Notes: generated by a model not told the origin, from the letters alone. A stretch of 64,000 nucleotides of DNA from Siphonodentalium dalli (GCA_032622095.1 CP136061.1:2728001-2792000), one strand, 5' to 3'. Positions 35,870 through 51,600 are shown, counted from the first letter of the stretch. Numbers and translations: made by a program.

Positions 35870-38800
35870 AGCCTCGCTGTTCACTTCTGATTATTATGTG
35901 TTTAGTCGTAGGTCATCTGATTCAGTATGCGAGAATGCTGTTATTAGAGACCTTTATATAAGCCTCAATGTTCACTTCTGATTATATGTTTTGTCGTATG
36001 TCATCTGATTCAGTATGCCAGCATACTGTTATTAGAGACCGTTATATAAGCCTCAACGTTCACTTCTGATTTTGTGTTTAGTCGTCGGTCATCTGATTCA
36101 GTATGCCAGCATGCTGTTATAAGATACCTTTATATAGGCCTCAGTGTTCACTTCTGATTATGTGTTTTGTCGTATGTCATCTGATTCAGTATGCCAGCAT
36201 ACTGTTATTAGAGACCTTTATATAAGCCTCAATGTTCACTTCTGATTTTGTGTTTAGTCGTAGGTCATCTGATTCAGTATGCCAGCATACTGTTATAATA
36301 TACCTTTATATAGGCCTCAGTGTTCACTTCTGATTATGTATTTAGTCGTAGGTCATCTGATTCAGTATGCCAGCATGCTGTTGCTAGAGACCGTTATACG
36401 TGTACAAGCTTCATTTTTACATCTGATTATGTATTTAGTCGTAGGTCATCTGATACAGTATGCCCACATGCTGTTATTAAAGACCTTTATATCAGTATCA
36501 ATGTTCACTTCTGATTATGTGTTTATTCGTAGGTCATCTGATTCAGTATGTCAGCATGCTGTTATTAGAGACCTTTGTATAAGTCTCAACGTTCACTTCT
36601 GATTATGTGTTTAGTCGTAGTTCATCTGATTCAGTATGCCAGGATGCTGTTATTAGAGACCTTTATAGAAGCATCAATGTTCACTTCTGATTATGTGTTT
36701 AGTCGTAGGTCATCTGATTCAGTGTGCCAGCATGCTGTTATTAGAAACCTTTACATAAGCCTCTATGTTCACTTCTGAGTATGTGTTTAATCGTAGGTCA
36801 TCTGATTCAGTATGTCAGCATGCTGTTACTAGAGACCTTTATATAAGCCTCACTGTTCACTTCTGATTATGTGTTTAGTTGTAGGTGATCTGATTCAGTA
36901 TGCCAGCATGCTGTTATTAGAGACCTTTATATAAGCCTCAATGTTCACTTCTGTTTATGTATTTAGTCGTAGGTAATCTGATTCAGTATGCAAGTATGCT
37001 GTTCTTAGAGACCTTTACATAAGCCCCAATGTTCACTTTTGATTTTGTGTTTAGTTGTAGGTCATCTGATTTAGTATGCCAGCATGCTGTTATAAGTTAC
37101 CTTTATATAGGCCTCAGTGTTCACTTCTAATTATGTGTTTAGTCGTAGGTCATCTGATTCAGTGTGCCAGCATGCTGATCTTAGAGACCGTTATACATGT
37201 ATAAGCCTCAATGTTCACTTCTCATTATGTGTTTAGTCGTAGGTCATTTGATTCAGTATGCCAGCATGCTGTTATTAGAGACCTTTATTTTAGCCTCACT
37301 GTTCATTTCTGATTATGTGTTTAGTCCTAGGTCATCTGCTTCATTGTCCCAGCATTCTTTTATTAGAGACCTTTATATAAGCATCAATGTTCACGTCTGA
37401 TTATGTGTTTAGTCGTAGGTCATCTGATTCAGTATGCCAGCATACTGTTATTAGAGACCTTTATATAAGCCTCAATGCTCACTTTTGATTATGTGTTTAG
37501 TCGTATGTCATCTGATTCAGTATACCAGCATGCTTTTATTAGAGACCTTTATATAAGCCTCAATGTTCACTTCTGAGTATGTGTTTAGTCGTAGGTCATC
37601 TGATTCAGTATGCCAGCATGCTGTTATTAGATATCTTTATATAAGCTTCAATGTTCACTTCTGATTATGTGTTTAGTCGTAGGTCATCTGATTCAGTATG
37701 CCAGCATGCTGTTGTTAGATAACTGTATATAAGCCTCGCTGTTCACTTCTGATTATTATGTGTTTAGTCGTAGGTCATCTGATTCAGTATGCGAGAATGC
37801 TGTTATTAGAGACCTTTATATAAGCCTCAATGTTCACTTCTGATTATATGTTTTGTCTTATGTCATCTGATTCAGTATGCCAGCATACTGTTATTAGAGA
37901 CCTTTATATAAGCCTCAACGTTCACTTCTGATTTTGTGTTTAGTCGTCGGTCATCTGATTCAGTATGCCAGCATGCTGTTATAAGATACCTTTATATAGG
38001 CCTCAGTGTTCACTTCTGATTATGTGTTTTGTCGTATGTCATCTGATTCAGTATGCCAGCATACTGTTATTAGAGACCTTTATATAAGCCTCAATGTTCA
38101 CTTCTGATTTTGTGTTTAGTCGTAGGTCATCTGATTCAGTATGCCAGCATGCTGTTATAATATACCTTTATATAGGCCTCAGTGTTCACTTCTGATTATG
38201 TATTTAGTCGTAGGTCATCTGATTCAGTATGCCAGCATGCTGTTGCTAGAGACCGTTATACGTGTACAAGCTTCATTTTTACATCTGATTATGTATTTAG
38301 TCGTAGGTCATCTGATACAGTATGCCCGCATGCTGTTATTAAAGACCTTTATATCAGTATCAATGTTCACTTCTGATTATGTGTTTATTCGTAGGTCATC
38401 TGATTCAGTATGTCAGCATGCTGTTATTAGAGACCTTTGTATAAGTCTCAACGTTCACTTCTGATCATGTGTTTAGTCGTAGTTCATCTGATTCAGTATG
38501 CCAGGATGCTGTTATTAGAGACCTTTATAGAAGCATCAATGTTCACTTCTGATTATGTGTTTAGTCGTAGGTCATCTGATTCAGTGTGCCAGCATGCTGT
38601 TATTAGAAACCTTTACATAAGCCTCTATGTTCACTTCTGAGTATGTGTTTAATCGTAGGTCATCTGATTCAGTATGTCAGCATGCTGTTACTAGATACCT
38701 TTATATAAGCCTCACTGTTTACTTCTGATTATGTGTTTAGTTGTAGGTGATCTGATTCAGTATGCCAGCATGCTGTTATTAGAGACCTTTATATAAGCCT

Positions 38801-39000
38801 CAATGTTCACTTCTCTTTATGTATTTAGTCGTAGGTAATCTGATTCAGTATGCAAGTATGCTGTTCTTAGAGACCTTTACATAAGCCCCAATGTTCACTT
38901 CTGATTTTGTGTTTAGTTGTAGGTCATCTGATTTAGTATGCCAGCATGCTGTTATAAGTTACCTTTATATAGGCCTCAGTGTTCACTTCTAATTATGTGT
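35870..39000. repeat. Higher-order duplication inside the 88-bp array (1.86 kb)
   Basis: The stretch from about 35870 repeats at an offset of about 1,862 bp: marker patterns at 36279-36602 recur at 38141-38464, and those at 36575-36778 recur at 38437-38640. Just upstream, 35511-35714 recurs at 37197-37400 with an offset of 1,686 bp, which is 176 bp (two units) shorter, showing a two-unit gain or loss between copies. A related segment reappears near 40568-40771. Confidence 0.88.
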
Positions 39001-42000
39001 TTAGTCGTAGGTCATCTGATTCAGTATGCCAGCATACTGTTATTAGAGTCCTTTATATAAGCCTCAATGTTCACTTCTGATTACGTGTTTAGTCGTAGGT
39101 CATCTGATTCAGTGTGCATCTGATTCAGTATTCTGTTATTAGATATCTTTATATAAGCCTCAATGTTCACTTCTGATTATGTGTTTAGTCGTATGTCATC
39201 TGATTCAGTATGCCAGCATGCTGTTATTAGAGACCTGTATATAAGCCTCGCTGTTCACTTCTGATTATTATGTGTTTAGTCGTAGGTCATCTGATTCAGT
39301 ATGCGAGAATGCTGTTATTAGAGACCTTTATATAAGCCTCAATGTTCACTTCTGATTATGTGTTTTGTCGTATGTCATCTGATTCAGTATGCCAGCATAC
39401 TGTTATTAGAAACCTTTATATAAGCCTCAATGTTCACTTCTGATTTTGTGTTTAGTCGTAGGTCATCTGATTCAGTATGCCAGCATGCTGTTATAAGATA
39501 CCTTTATATAGGCCTCAGTGTTCACTTCTAATTATGTGTTTAGGCGTAGGTCATCTGATTCAGTATGCCAGCATACTGTTATTAGAGTCCTTTATATAAG
39601 CCTCAATGTTCACTTCTGATTACGTGTTTAGTCGTAGGTCATCTGATTCAGTGTGCATCTGATTCAGTATGCTGTTATTAGATACCTTTATATAAGCCTC
39701 AATGTTCACTTCTGATTTTGTGTTTAGTCGTAGGTCATCTGATTCAGTATGCCAGTATGCTGTCATTAGAGATCTTTATATAAGCTTCAATGTTCACTTC
39801 TGATTGTGTGTTTATTCGTAGGTCATCTGATTCAGTATGCGAGAATGCTGTTATTAGAGACCTTTATATAAGCCTCAATGTTCACTTCTGATTTTGTGTT
39901 TAGTCGTCGGTCATCTGATTCAGTATGCCAGCATGCTGTTATAAGATACCTTTATATAGGCCTCAGTGTTCACTTCTGATTATGTGTTTTGTCGTATGTC
40001 ATCTGATTCAGTATGCCAGCATACTGTTATTAGAGACCTTTATATAAGCCTCAATGTTCACTTCTGATTGTGTGTTTATTCGTAGGTCATCTGATTCAGT
40101 ATGCGAGAATGCTGTTATTAGAGACCTTTATATAAGCCTCAATGTTCACTTCTGATTTTGTGTTTAGTCGTCGGTCATCTGATTCAGTATGCCAGCATGC
40201 TGTTATAAGATACCTTTATATAGGCCTCAGTGTTCACTTCTGATTATGTGTTTTGTCGTATGTCATCTGATTCAGTATGCCAGCATACTGTTATTAGAGA
40301 CCTTTATATAAGCCTCAATGTTCACTTCTGATTTTGTGTTTAGTCGTAGGTCATCTGATTCAGTATGCCAGTATGCTGTTATAATATACCTTTATATAGG
40401 CCTCAGTGTTCACTTCTGATTATGTATTTAGTCGTAGGTCATCTGATTCAGTATGCCAGCATGCTGTTATAAAAGACCTTTATATCAGTATCAAAGTTCA
40501 CTTCTGATTATGTGTTTATTCGTAGGTCAACTGATTCAGTATGTCAGCATGCTGTTATTAGAGACCTTTGTATAAGCCTCAACGTTCACTTCTGATTATG
40601 TGTTTAGTCGTAGTTCATCTGATTCAGTATGCCAGGATGCTGTTATTAGAGACCTTTATAGAAGCATCAATGTTCACTTCTGATTATGTGTTTAGTCGTA
40701 GGTCATCTGATTCAGTGTGCCAGCATGCTGTTATTAGAAACCTTTACATAAGCCTCTATGTTCACTTCTGATTATGTGTTTAGTCGTGGGTAATCTGATT
40801 CAGTATGCCAGCATGCTGTTCCTAAAGACCTTTATACAAGCCTCAATGTTCACTTCTGAGTATGTGTTTAATCGTAGGTCATCTGATTCAGTATGTCAGC
40901 ATGCTGTTACTAGAGACCTTTATATAAGCCTCACTGTTCACTTCTGATTATGTGTTTAGTTGTAGGTGATCTGATTCAGTATGCCAGCATGCTGTTTTTA
41001 GAGACCTTTATATAAGCCTCAATGTTCACTTCTGTTTATGTATTTAGTCGTAGGTAATCTGATTCAGTATGCAAGTATGCTGTTCTTAGAGACCTTTACA
41101 TAAGCCTCAATGTTCACTTCTGATTTTGTGTTTAGTTGTAGGTCATCTGATTTAGTATGCCAGCATGCTGTTATAAGATACCTTTATATAGGCCTCAGTG
41201 TTCACTTCTAATTGTGTGTTTAGTCGTAGTTCATCTGATTCAGTATGCAGCATACTGTTATTAGAGTCCTTTATATAAGCCTCAATGTTCGCTTCTGATT
41301 ATGTGTTTAGTCGTAGGTCATCTGATTCAGTATGCCAGTATGCTGTCATTAGAGACCTTTATATAAGCTTCAATGTTCACTTCTGATTATGTGTTTATTC
41401 GTAGGTCATCTGATTCAGTATGTCAGCATGCTGTTATTAGAGACCTTTATATAAGCTTCAATGTTCACTTCTGATTATTTGTTTATTCGTTGGTCATCTG
41501 ATTCAGTATGCCAGCAAACTGTTATTAGAGACCATTATATAAGCCTCAATGTTCACTTCTGATTATGTGTTTAGTCGTAGGTCATCTGATTCAGTATGCC
41601 AGCATGCTGTTATTAGATACCTTTATATAGGCCTCAGTGTTCACTTCTAATTATGTGTTTAGTCGTAGGTCATCTGATTCAGTATGCCCGCGTGCTGTTG
41701 ATATAGACCTTTATATAAGCCTCAATGTTCACGTCTGATTACGTGTTAGTCGTAGGTCATCTGATTCAGTATGCCAGCATGCTGATGTTAGATACCGTTA
41801 TACACGTATAAGCCTCAATTTTCAGTTCTCATTATGTGTTTAGTCGTAGGTCATCTGATTCAGTATGCCAGCATGCTGTTATTAGAGACCTTTATATAAT
41901 CCTCAATGTTCACTTCTGATTATGTGTTTAGTCGTAGGTCATCTGATTCAGTATGCCAGCATGCTGATCTTAGAGACCGTTATACATGTATAAGCCTCAA

Positions 42001-43539
42001 TGTTCACTTCTCATTATTTGTTTAGTCGTATGTCATCTGATTCAGTATGCCAGCATGCTGTTATTAGAGACCTTTATTTTAGCCTCACTGTTCATTTCTG
42101 ATTATTTGTTTAGTCCTAGGTCATCTGCTTCAGTGTCCCAGCATGCTTTTATTAGAGACCTTTATATAAGCCTCAATGCTCACTTTTGATTATGTGTTTA
42201 GTCGTATGTCATCTGATTCAGTATACCAGCATGCTTTTATTAGAGACCTTTATATAGGCCTCAATGTTCACTTCTGAGTATGTGTTTAGTCGTAGGTCAT
42301 CTGATTCAGTATGCCAGCATGCTGTTATTATATATCTTTATATAAGCCTCAATGTTCACTTCTGATTATGTGTTTAGTCGTAGGTCATCTGATTCAGTAT
42401 GCCAGCATGCTGTTATTAGAGACCTGTATATACGCCTCGCTGTTCACTTCTGATTATTATGTGTTTAGTCGTAGGTCATCTGATTCAGTATGCTAGAATG
42501 CTGTTATTAGAGACCTTTATATAAGCCTCAATGTTCACTTCTGATTATGTGTTTTGTCGTATGTCATCTGATTCAGTATGCCAGCATACTGTTATTAGAA
42601 ACTTTATATAAGCCTCAATGTTCACTTCTGATTATGTGTTTTGACGTAGGTCATCTGATTCAGTATGTCAGCATGCTGTTATTAGAGACCTTTATATAAG
42701 CCTCAATGTTCACTTCTGATTATGTGTTAATCGTAGTTCATCTGATTCAGTATGCCAGCATGCTGTTATTAGATACCTTTATATAAGCCTCAATGTTCAC
42801 TTCTGATTATGTGTTTAGTCGTGTGTCATCTGATCCAGTATGCCAGCATGCTGTTATTAGAGACCTTTATATAAGCCTCAATGTTCACTTACGATTATGT
42901 GTTTAGTCGTAGGTCATCTGCTTCAGTATGCCGGCATGCTGTTATTAGAAACCTTTACATAAGCATCAATGTTCACTTACGATTATGTGTTTAGTCGTAG
43001 GTCATCTGCTTCAGTATGCCGGCATGCTGTTATTAGAAACCTTTACATAAGCATCAATGTTCACTTACGATTATGTGTTTAGTCGTAGGTCATCTGCTTC
43101 AGTATGCCAGCATGCTGTTATTAGAAACCTTTACATAAGACTCAATGTTCACTTCTGATTATGTGTTTAGTCGTAGGTCATCTGATTCACTATGCCAGCA
43201 TGCTGTTATTAGAGACCTTTATATAAGCATCAATGTTCACTTACGATTATGTGTTTAGTCGTAGGTCATCTGATTCAGTATGTCAGCATGCTGTTATTAG
43301 AGACTTTATAGAAGCCTCAATGTTCACGTCTGATTATGTGTTTAGTCGTAGACCATCTGATTCAGTATGCCAGCATGCTGTTAGTAGAGACCTCTATACA
43401 AGCCTCAATGTTCACTTCTGATTATGTGTTTAGTCGTAGACCATCTTCTTCAGTATGCCAGCATACTGTTATTAGAGACCTTTATATAAGTCTCAAAGTT
43501 CACTTCTGATTATGTGTTTAGGCGTAGGTCATCTGATTC

Positions 43540-46500
43540 AGTATGCCAGCATGCTGTTAGTAGAGACCTTTATATAAGCCTCAATGTTCACTTCTGATTA
43601 TGTGTTTAGTCGTAGACCATCTTCTTCAGTATGCCAGCATACTGTTATTAGAGACCTTTATATAAGTCTCAAAGTTCACTTCTGATTATGTGTTTAGGCG
43701 TAGGTCATCTGATTCAGTATGTCAGTATGCTGCTATTAGAGACCTTTGTATAAGCCTCAATGTTCACTTCTGATTATGTTTTTAGTCGTATGTCATCTGA
43801 TTCAGTATGGCAGCATGCTGTTATTAGAGACCTTTATATAAGCCTCACTGTTCACTTCTGATTATGTGTTTAGTCGTAGGACATCTGATTCAGTATGCCA
43901 GAATACTGTTATTAGAGACCTTTATATAAGCCTCAATGTTCACGTCTGAGTATGTGTTTAGTCGTAGGTCATCTGATTCAGTATGCCAGAATGCTGTTAT
44001 TAGAGACCTTTATATAATCCTCAATGTTCACTTCTGATTATGTGTTAGTCGTAGGTCATCTGATTCAGTGTGACAGCATGCTGTTATTAAAGACCTTTAT
44101 ATAAGCCTCAATGTTCACTTCTGAGTATGTGTTTAGTCGTATGTCATCTGATTCAGTATGCCAGCATGCTGTTATTAGATACCTTTATATAGGCCTCAGT
44201 GTTCACTTCTAATTATGTGTTTAGTCGTATGTCATCTGATTCAGTATGCCAGCATGCTGTTATTAGAGACCTTTATATAGGCCTAAGTGTTCACTTCTAA
44301 TTATGTGTTTATTCGTAGGTCATCTGATTCGGTATGCCAGCATGCTGTTATTAGAGACCTTTATATAAGCCTCAATGTTTACTTCTGATTATGTGTTTAG
44401 TCGTAGGTCATCTGATTCAGTATGCCAGCACGCTGTTATTATATATCTTTATATACGCCTCAATGTTCACTTCTGATTATGTGTTTAGTCGTAGATCATC
44501 TGAATCAGTATGTAAGCATGCTGCTATTAGAGCACTTTATATATTCATCAATGTTCACTTCTGGTAATGTGTTTAGTCGTAGGTCATCTGTAATAGATAC
44601 ATTTATAGAAGCCTCAATGTTCACTTCTGATTATGTGTTTAATCTTAGACCATCTGATTCAGTTTGCCAGCATGCTGTTAGTAGAGACCTCTATATAAGC
44701 CTCAATGTTCACTTTTTATTATGTGTTTAGTCGTAGGTCATCTGATTCAGTATGCCAGCATGCTGTTAGTATAGACCTTTATATAAGCCTCAATGTTCAC
44801 TTCTGATTATGTGTTTAGTCGTAGACCATCTGATTCAGTATGCCAGTATGCTGTTATTACAGACATTTATATAATCCTCAATGTTCACTTCTTGTTATGT
44901 GTTTAGTCGTAGGTCATCTGATTCAGTATGCCAGCATGCTGTTAATAGATACCTTTATATAAGCCTCAATGTTCACTTCTAATTATGTGTTTAGTCGTAG
45001 ACCATCTGATTCAGTATGTCAGTATGCTGCTATTAGAGACCTTTATATAAGTCTCAAAGTTCACTTATTATAGAGACCTTTATATAAGCCTCAATGTTCA
45101 CTTCTGATAATGTGTTTAGCCGTAGGACATCTGATTCAGTATGCCAGCATAGTGTTATTAGAGACCTTTATATAAGCCTCACTGTTCACTTCTGATAATG
45201 TGTTTACTCGTAGGATATCTGATTCAGTATGTCAGCATGCTGTTATTAGAGACCTTTATATAAGCCTCACTGTTCACTTCTGATTATGTGTTTAGTCGTA
45301 TGTCATCAGATTCAGTGTGCCAGCATGCTGTTATTAGAGACCTTTATATAAGCCTCACTGTTCACTTCTGATTATGTGTTTAGTCGTATGTCATCTGATT
45401 CAGTATTCCAGCATGCTGTTATTAGACACCTTTATATATGCCTCAATGTTCACTTCTGATTATGTGTTTAGTCGTAGGTCATCTGATTCAGTATGTCAGC
45501 ATGCTGTTATTATATACCTTTATATAAGCCTCAATGTTCACTTCTGATTATGTGTTTAGTCGTAGGTCGTCGGATTCAGTATGCCAGTATGCTGTTATTG
45601 GAGTCCTTTATATAAGCCTCAGTGTTCATTTCTGAATATTTGTTAGTCGTAGGTCATCTGATTCAGTATCTCAGCATGCTGTTATTAGAGACCTTTACAT
45701 AAGCCTCAATGTTCACTTCTGATTATGTGTTTAGTCGTAGGTCGTCGAATTCAGTATGCCAGTATACTGTTATTAGAGTCCTTTATATAAGCCTCAATGT
45801 TTACTTCTGATTATGTGTTAGTCGTAGGTCATCTGATTCAGTGTGACAGCATGCTGCTATTAGAGACCTTTATATAAGCCTCAATGTTCACTTCTGATCA
45901 TGTGCTTAGTCGTAATTCATCTGATTCCGTATGTCAGCATGCTGTTATTAGAGACCTTTATATAAGCCTAAATCTTCACTTTTGATTATGTGTTTAGTCG
46001 TGGGCCATCTGATTCAGTATGACAACATGCTGTTATTAAAGAACTTTATATAAGCATCAATGTTCACTTCTGATTATGTGTTTAGTCGTAGGTCATCTGA
46101 TTCAGTATGCCAGCACGCTGTTATTATATATCTTTATATACGCCTCAATGTTCACTTCTGATTATGTGTTTAGTCGTAGATCATCTGATTCAGTATGTAA
46201 GCATGCTGCTATTAGAGAACTTTATATATTCATCAATGTTCACTTCTGGTAATGTGTTTAGTCGTAGGTCATCTGATTCAGTATGCCAGCATGCTGTTAT
46301 TAGAGACTTTATAGAAGCCTCAATGTTCACGTCTGATTATGTGTTTAGTCGTAGACCATCTGATTCAGTATGCCAGCATGCTGTTAGTAGAGACCTCTAT
46401 ACAAGCCTCAATGTTCACTTTTGATTATGTGTTTAGTCGTTGGTCATCTGATTCAGTATGCCAGTATGCTGTTATTACATACATTAATATAATCCTCAAT

Positions 46501-48650
46501 GTTCACTTCTGGTTATGTGTTTAGTCGTAGGTCATCTGATTCAGTATGCCAGCATGCTGTTAGTAGAGACCTTTATATAAGCCTCAATGTTCACTTCTGA
46601 TTATGTGTTTAGTCGTAGACCATCTTCTTCAGTATGCCAGCATACTGTTATTAGAGACCTTTATATAAGTCTCAAAGTTCACTTCTGATAATGTGTTTAG
46701 GCGTAGGTCATCTGATTCAGTATGTCAGTATGCTGCTATTAGAGACCTTTGTATAAGCCTCAATGTTCACTTCTGATTATGTTTTTAGTCGTATGTCATC
46801 TGATTCAGTATGGCAGCATGCTGTTATTAGAGACCTTTATATAAGCCTCACTGTTCACTTCTGATTATGTGTTTAGTCGTAGGACATCTGATTCAGTATG
46901 CCAGCATACTGTTATTAGAGACCTTTATATAAGCCTCAATGTTCACGTCTGAGTATGTGTTTAGTCGTAGGTCATCTGATTCAGTATGCCAGAATGCTGT
47001 TATTAGAGACCTTTATATAATCCTCAATGTTCACTTCTGATTATGTGTTAGTCGTAGGTCATCTGATTCAGTGTGACAGCATGCTGTTATTAAAGACCTT
47101 TATATAAGCCTCAATGTTCACTTCTGAGTATGTGTTTAGTCGTATGTCATCTGATTCAGTATGCCAGCATGCTGTTATTAGATACCTTTATATAGGCCTC
47201 AGTGTTCACTTCTAATTATGTGTTTAGTCGTATGTCATCTGATTCAGTATGCCAGCATGCTGTTATTAGAGACCTTTATATAGGCCTCAGTGTTCACTTC
47301 TAATTATGTGTTTATTCGTAGGTCATCTGATTCGGTATGCCAGCATGCTGTTATTAGAGACCTTTATATAAGCCTCAATGTTTACTTCTGATTATGTGTT
47401 TAGTCGTAGGTCATCTGATTCAGTATGCCAGCACGCTGTTATTATATATCTTTATATACGCCTCAATGTTCACTTCTGATTATGTGTTTAGTCGTAGATC
47501 ATCTGAATCAGTATGTAAGCATGCTGCTATTAGAGCACTTTATATATTCATCAATGTTCACTTCTGGTAATGTGTTTAGTCGTAGGTCATCTGTAATAGA
47601 TACATTTATAGAAGCCTCAATGTTCACTTCTGATTATGTGTTTAATCTTAGACCATCTGATTCAGTTTGCCAGCATGCTGTTAGTAGAGACCTCTATATA
47701 AGCCTCAATGTTCACTTTTTATTATGTGTTTAGTCGTAGGTCATCTGATTCAGTATGCCAGCATGCTGTTAGTATAGACCTTTATATAAGCCTCAATGTT
47801 CACTTCTGATTATGTGTTTAGTCGTAGACCATCTGATTCAGTATGCCAGTATGCTGTTATTACAGACATTTATATAATCCTCAATGTTCACTTCTTGTTA
47901 TGTGTTTAGTCGTAGGTCATCTGATTCAGTATGCCAGCATGCTGTTAATAGATACCTTTATATAAGCCTCAATGTTCACTTCTAATTATGTGTTTAGTCG
48001 TAGACCATCTGATTCAGTATGTCAGTATGCTGCTATTAGAGACCTTTATATAAGTCTCAAAGTTCACTTATTATAGAGACCTTTATATAAGCCTCAATGT
48101 TCACTTCTGATAATGTGTTTAGCCGTAGACATCTGATTCAGTATGCCAGCATAGTGTTATTAGAGACCTTTATATAAGCCTCACTGTTCACTTCTGATAA
48201 TGTGTTTAGTCGTAGGATATCTGATTCAGTATGTCAGCATGCTGTTATTAGAGACCTTTATATAAGCCTCACTGTTCACTTCTGATTATGTGTTTAGTCG
48301 TATGTCATCAGATTCAGTGTGCCAGCATGCTGTTATTAGAGACCTTTATATAAGCCTCACTGTTCACTTCTGATTATGTGTTTAGTCGTATGTCATCTGA
48401 TTCAGTATTCCAGCATGCTGTTATTAGACACCTTTATATATGCCTCAATGTTCACTTCTGATTATGTGTTTAGTCGTAGGTCATCTGATTCAGTATGCCA
48501 GCATGCTGTTATTATATACCTTTATATAAGCCTCAATGTTCAGTTCTGATTATGTGTTTAGTCGTAGGTCGTCGGATTCAGTATGCCAGTATGCTGATAT
48601 TGGAGTCCTTTATATAAGCCTCAGTGTTCATTTCTGAATATGTGTTAGTC
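43540..48650. repeat. Higher-order duplication inside the 88-bp array (3.0 kb)
   Basis: About 43540-45650 recurs at about 46543-48650 with an offset of 3,003 bp (for example ACCATCTTCTTCAG at 43618 and 46621, and the pattern 44422-44730 at 47425-47733). The copies share even truncated units. A 1-bp loss near 48128 shifts the later offset to 3,002. Confidence 0.88.
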
Positions 48651-51600
48651 GTAGGTCATCTGATTCAGTATGTCAGCATGCTGTTATTATATACCTTTAT
48701 ATAAGCCTCAATGTTCACTTCTGATTATGTGTTTAGTCGTAGGTCGTCGGATTCAGTATGCCAGTATACTGTTATTAGAGTCCTTTATATAAGCCTCAAT
48801 GTTTACTTCTGATTATGTGTTAGTCGTAGGTCATCTGATTCAGTGTGACAGCATGCTGTTATTAGAGACCTTTATATAAGCCTCAATGTTCAATTCTGAT
48901 CATGTGCTTAGTCGTAATTCATCTGATTCCGTATGTCAGCATGCTGTTATTAGAGACCTTTATATAAGCCTAAATCTTCACTTTTGATTATGTGTTTAGT
49001 CGTGGGCCATCTGAGTCAGTATGACAACATGCTGTTATTAAAGACCTTTATATAAGCATCAATGTTCACTTCTGATTATGTGTTTAGTCGTAGGTCATCT
49101 GATTCAGTATGCCAGCACGCTGTTATTATATATATTTATATACGCCTCAATGTTCACTTCTGATTATGTGTTTAGTCGTAGATCATCTGATTCAGTATGC
49201 CAGCATGCTGTTAGTAGAGACCTCTATATAAGCCTCAACGTTCACTTTTGATTATGTGTTTAGTCGTTGGTCATCCGATTCAGTATGCCAGTATGCTGTT
49301 ATTACAGACATTAATATAATCCTCGATGTTCACTTCTGAGTTTGTGTTTAGTCGTAGGTCATCTGATTCAGTATGCCAGCATACTGTTATTAGAGACCTT
49401 TATATAAGCCTGAATGTTCACTTCTCATTATGTGTTTAGTCGTAGGTCATCTGATTCAGTATCCCAGCATGCTGTTATTAGATACCTTTATATAAGCCTC
49501 GATGTTCACTTCTGAGTTTGTGTTTAGTCGTAGGTCATCTGATTCAGTATGCCAGCACGTTGTCATTATAGACCTTTATATAGGCCTCACAGTTCACTTC
49601 TGATTATGTGTTTAGTCGTAGGACATCTGATTCAGTATGCCAGCATGCGTTATTGGAGACCTTTAAATAAGCCTCAATGTTCACTTCTGATTATGTGTTT
49701 AGTCGTAGGTCGTCGGATTCAGTATGCCAGTATACTGTTATTAGAGTCCTTTATATAAGCCTCAATGTTTACTTCTGGTTATGTGTTAGTCGTAGGTCAT
49801 CTGATTCAGTGTGACAGCATGCTGTTATTAGAGACCTTTATATAAGCCGCAATGTTCACTTCTGATCATGTGCTTAGTCGTAATTCATCTGATTCCGTAT
49901 GTCAGCATGCTGTTATTAGAGACCTTTATATAAGCCTAAATCTTCACTTTTGATTATGTGTTTAGTCGTGGGCCATCTGATTCAGTATGACAACATGCTG
50001 TTATTAAAGACCTTTATATAAGCATCAATGTTCACTTCTGATTATGTGTTTAGTCGTAGGTCATCTGATTCAGTATGCCAGCACGCTGTTATTATATATA
50101 TTTATATACGCCTCAATGTTCACTTCTGATTATGTGTTTAGTCGTAGATCATCTGATTCAGTATGTAAGCATGCTGCTATTAGAGAACTTTATATATTCA
50201 TCAATGTTCACTTCTGGTAATGTGTTTAGTCGTAGGTCATCTGATTCAGTATGTTAGCATGCTGTTATTAGAGACCTTTATATTAGCCTCAATGTTCACT
50301 TCTGAGTATGTGTTTAGTCGTAGGTAATCTTATTCAGTATGCCAGCGTGCTATTATTATAGACCTTTATATAAGTCTCAATGTTCACTTCTGAGTATGTG
50401 TTTAGTCGTAGGTCATCTGATTCAGTATGCCAGCATGCTGTTATTAGATACCTTTATATAAGCCTCAATGTTCACTTCTGATTATGTGTTTAGTCGTAGG
50501 TCATCTGATTCTGTATGCCAGCATGCTGTTATTAGAGACCTTTATATAAGCCTCAATGTTCACTTCTGATTATGTGTTTAGTCGTAGTTCATCTGATTCA
50601 GAATTCCAGCATGCTGTTATTAGAGACCTTTATATAAGCCTCAATGTTCACTTCTGATTATGTGTTTAGTCGTTGGTCATCTGATTCAGTATGCCAGCAT
50701 GCTGTTATTAGAGACCTTTATATAAGCCTCAATGTTCACTTCTGATCATGTGTTTAGTCGTTGGTCATCTGATTCAGTATGCCAGGATGCTGTTATTAGA
50801 GACCTTTATATAAGCCTCAATGTTCACTTTTGATCATGTGTTTAGTCGTAGGTCATCTGATTCAGTATGCCAGGATGCTGTTATTAGAGACCTTTATATA
50901 AGCCTCAATGTTCACTTCTGATTATGTGTTTAGTCCTAGTTCATCTGATTCAGTATGCCAGCATGCTGGTATTAGAGACCTTTATATAAGCCTCAATGTT
51001 CACTTCTGATTATGTGTTTAGTCGTAGGTCATCTGATTCAGTATGCCAGCATGCTGTTATTAGAGACCTTTATATAAGCCTCAATGTTCACTTCTGATTA
51101 TGTGTTTAGTCGTAGGTCATCTGATTCAGTATGCCAGCATGCTGTTATTAGAGACCTTTATATAAGCCTCAAAGTTCACTTCTGATTATGTGTTTAGTCG
51201 TAGGTCATCTGATTCAGTATGCCAGCATGCTGTTATTAGAGACCTTTATATAAGCCTCACTGTTCACTTCTGATTATGTGTTTAGTCGTAGGTCAACTAA
51301 TTCAGTATGCTAGCATGCTGTTATTAGAGACCTTTATATAAGCCTCAATGTTCACTTCTGATTATCTGTTTAGTCGTAGGTCATCTGATTCAGTATGTCA
51401 GCATGCTGTTATTAGATACCTTTATATAAGCCTCAATGTTCACTTCTGATTATGTGTTTATTCGTAGGTCATCTGATTCAGTATGCCAGCATGCTGTTAT
51501 TAGAGACCTTTATATAAGCCTCAGTGTTCACTTCGTATTATTTGTTTAGTCGTGTGTCATCTGATTCAGTATGTCAGCATGCTGTTATTAGAGACCTTTA

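Noticed and set aside
27683-50257. Many plus-strand frames of 60-107 codons with recurring SDYVFSRRSSDSVCQHAV
   Set aside because: Frame rotation through the 88-bp satellite. All three frames of the same unit are translated in turn, and no independent coding signal exists.
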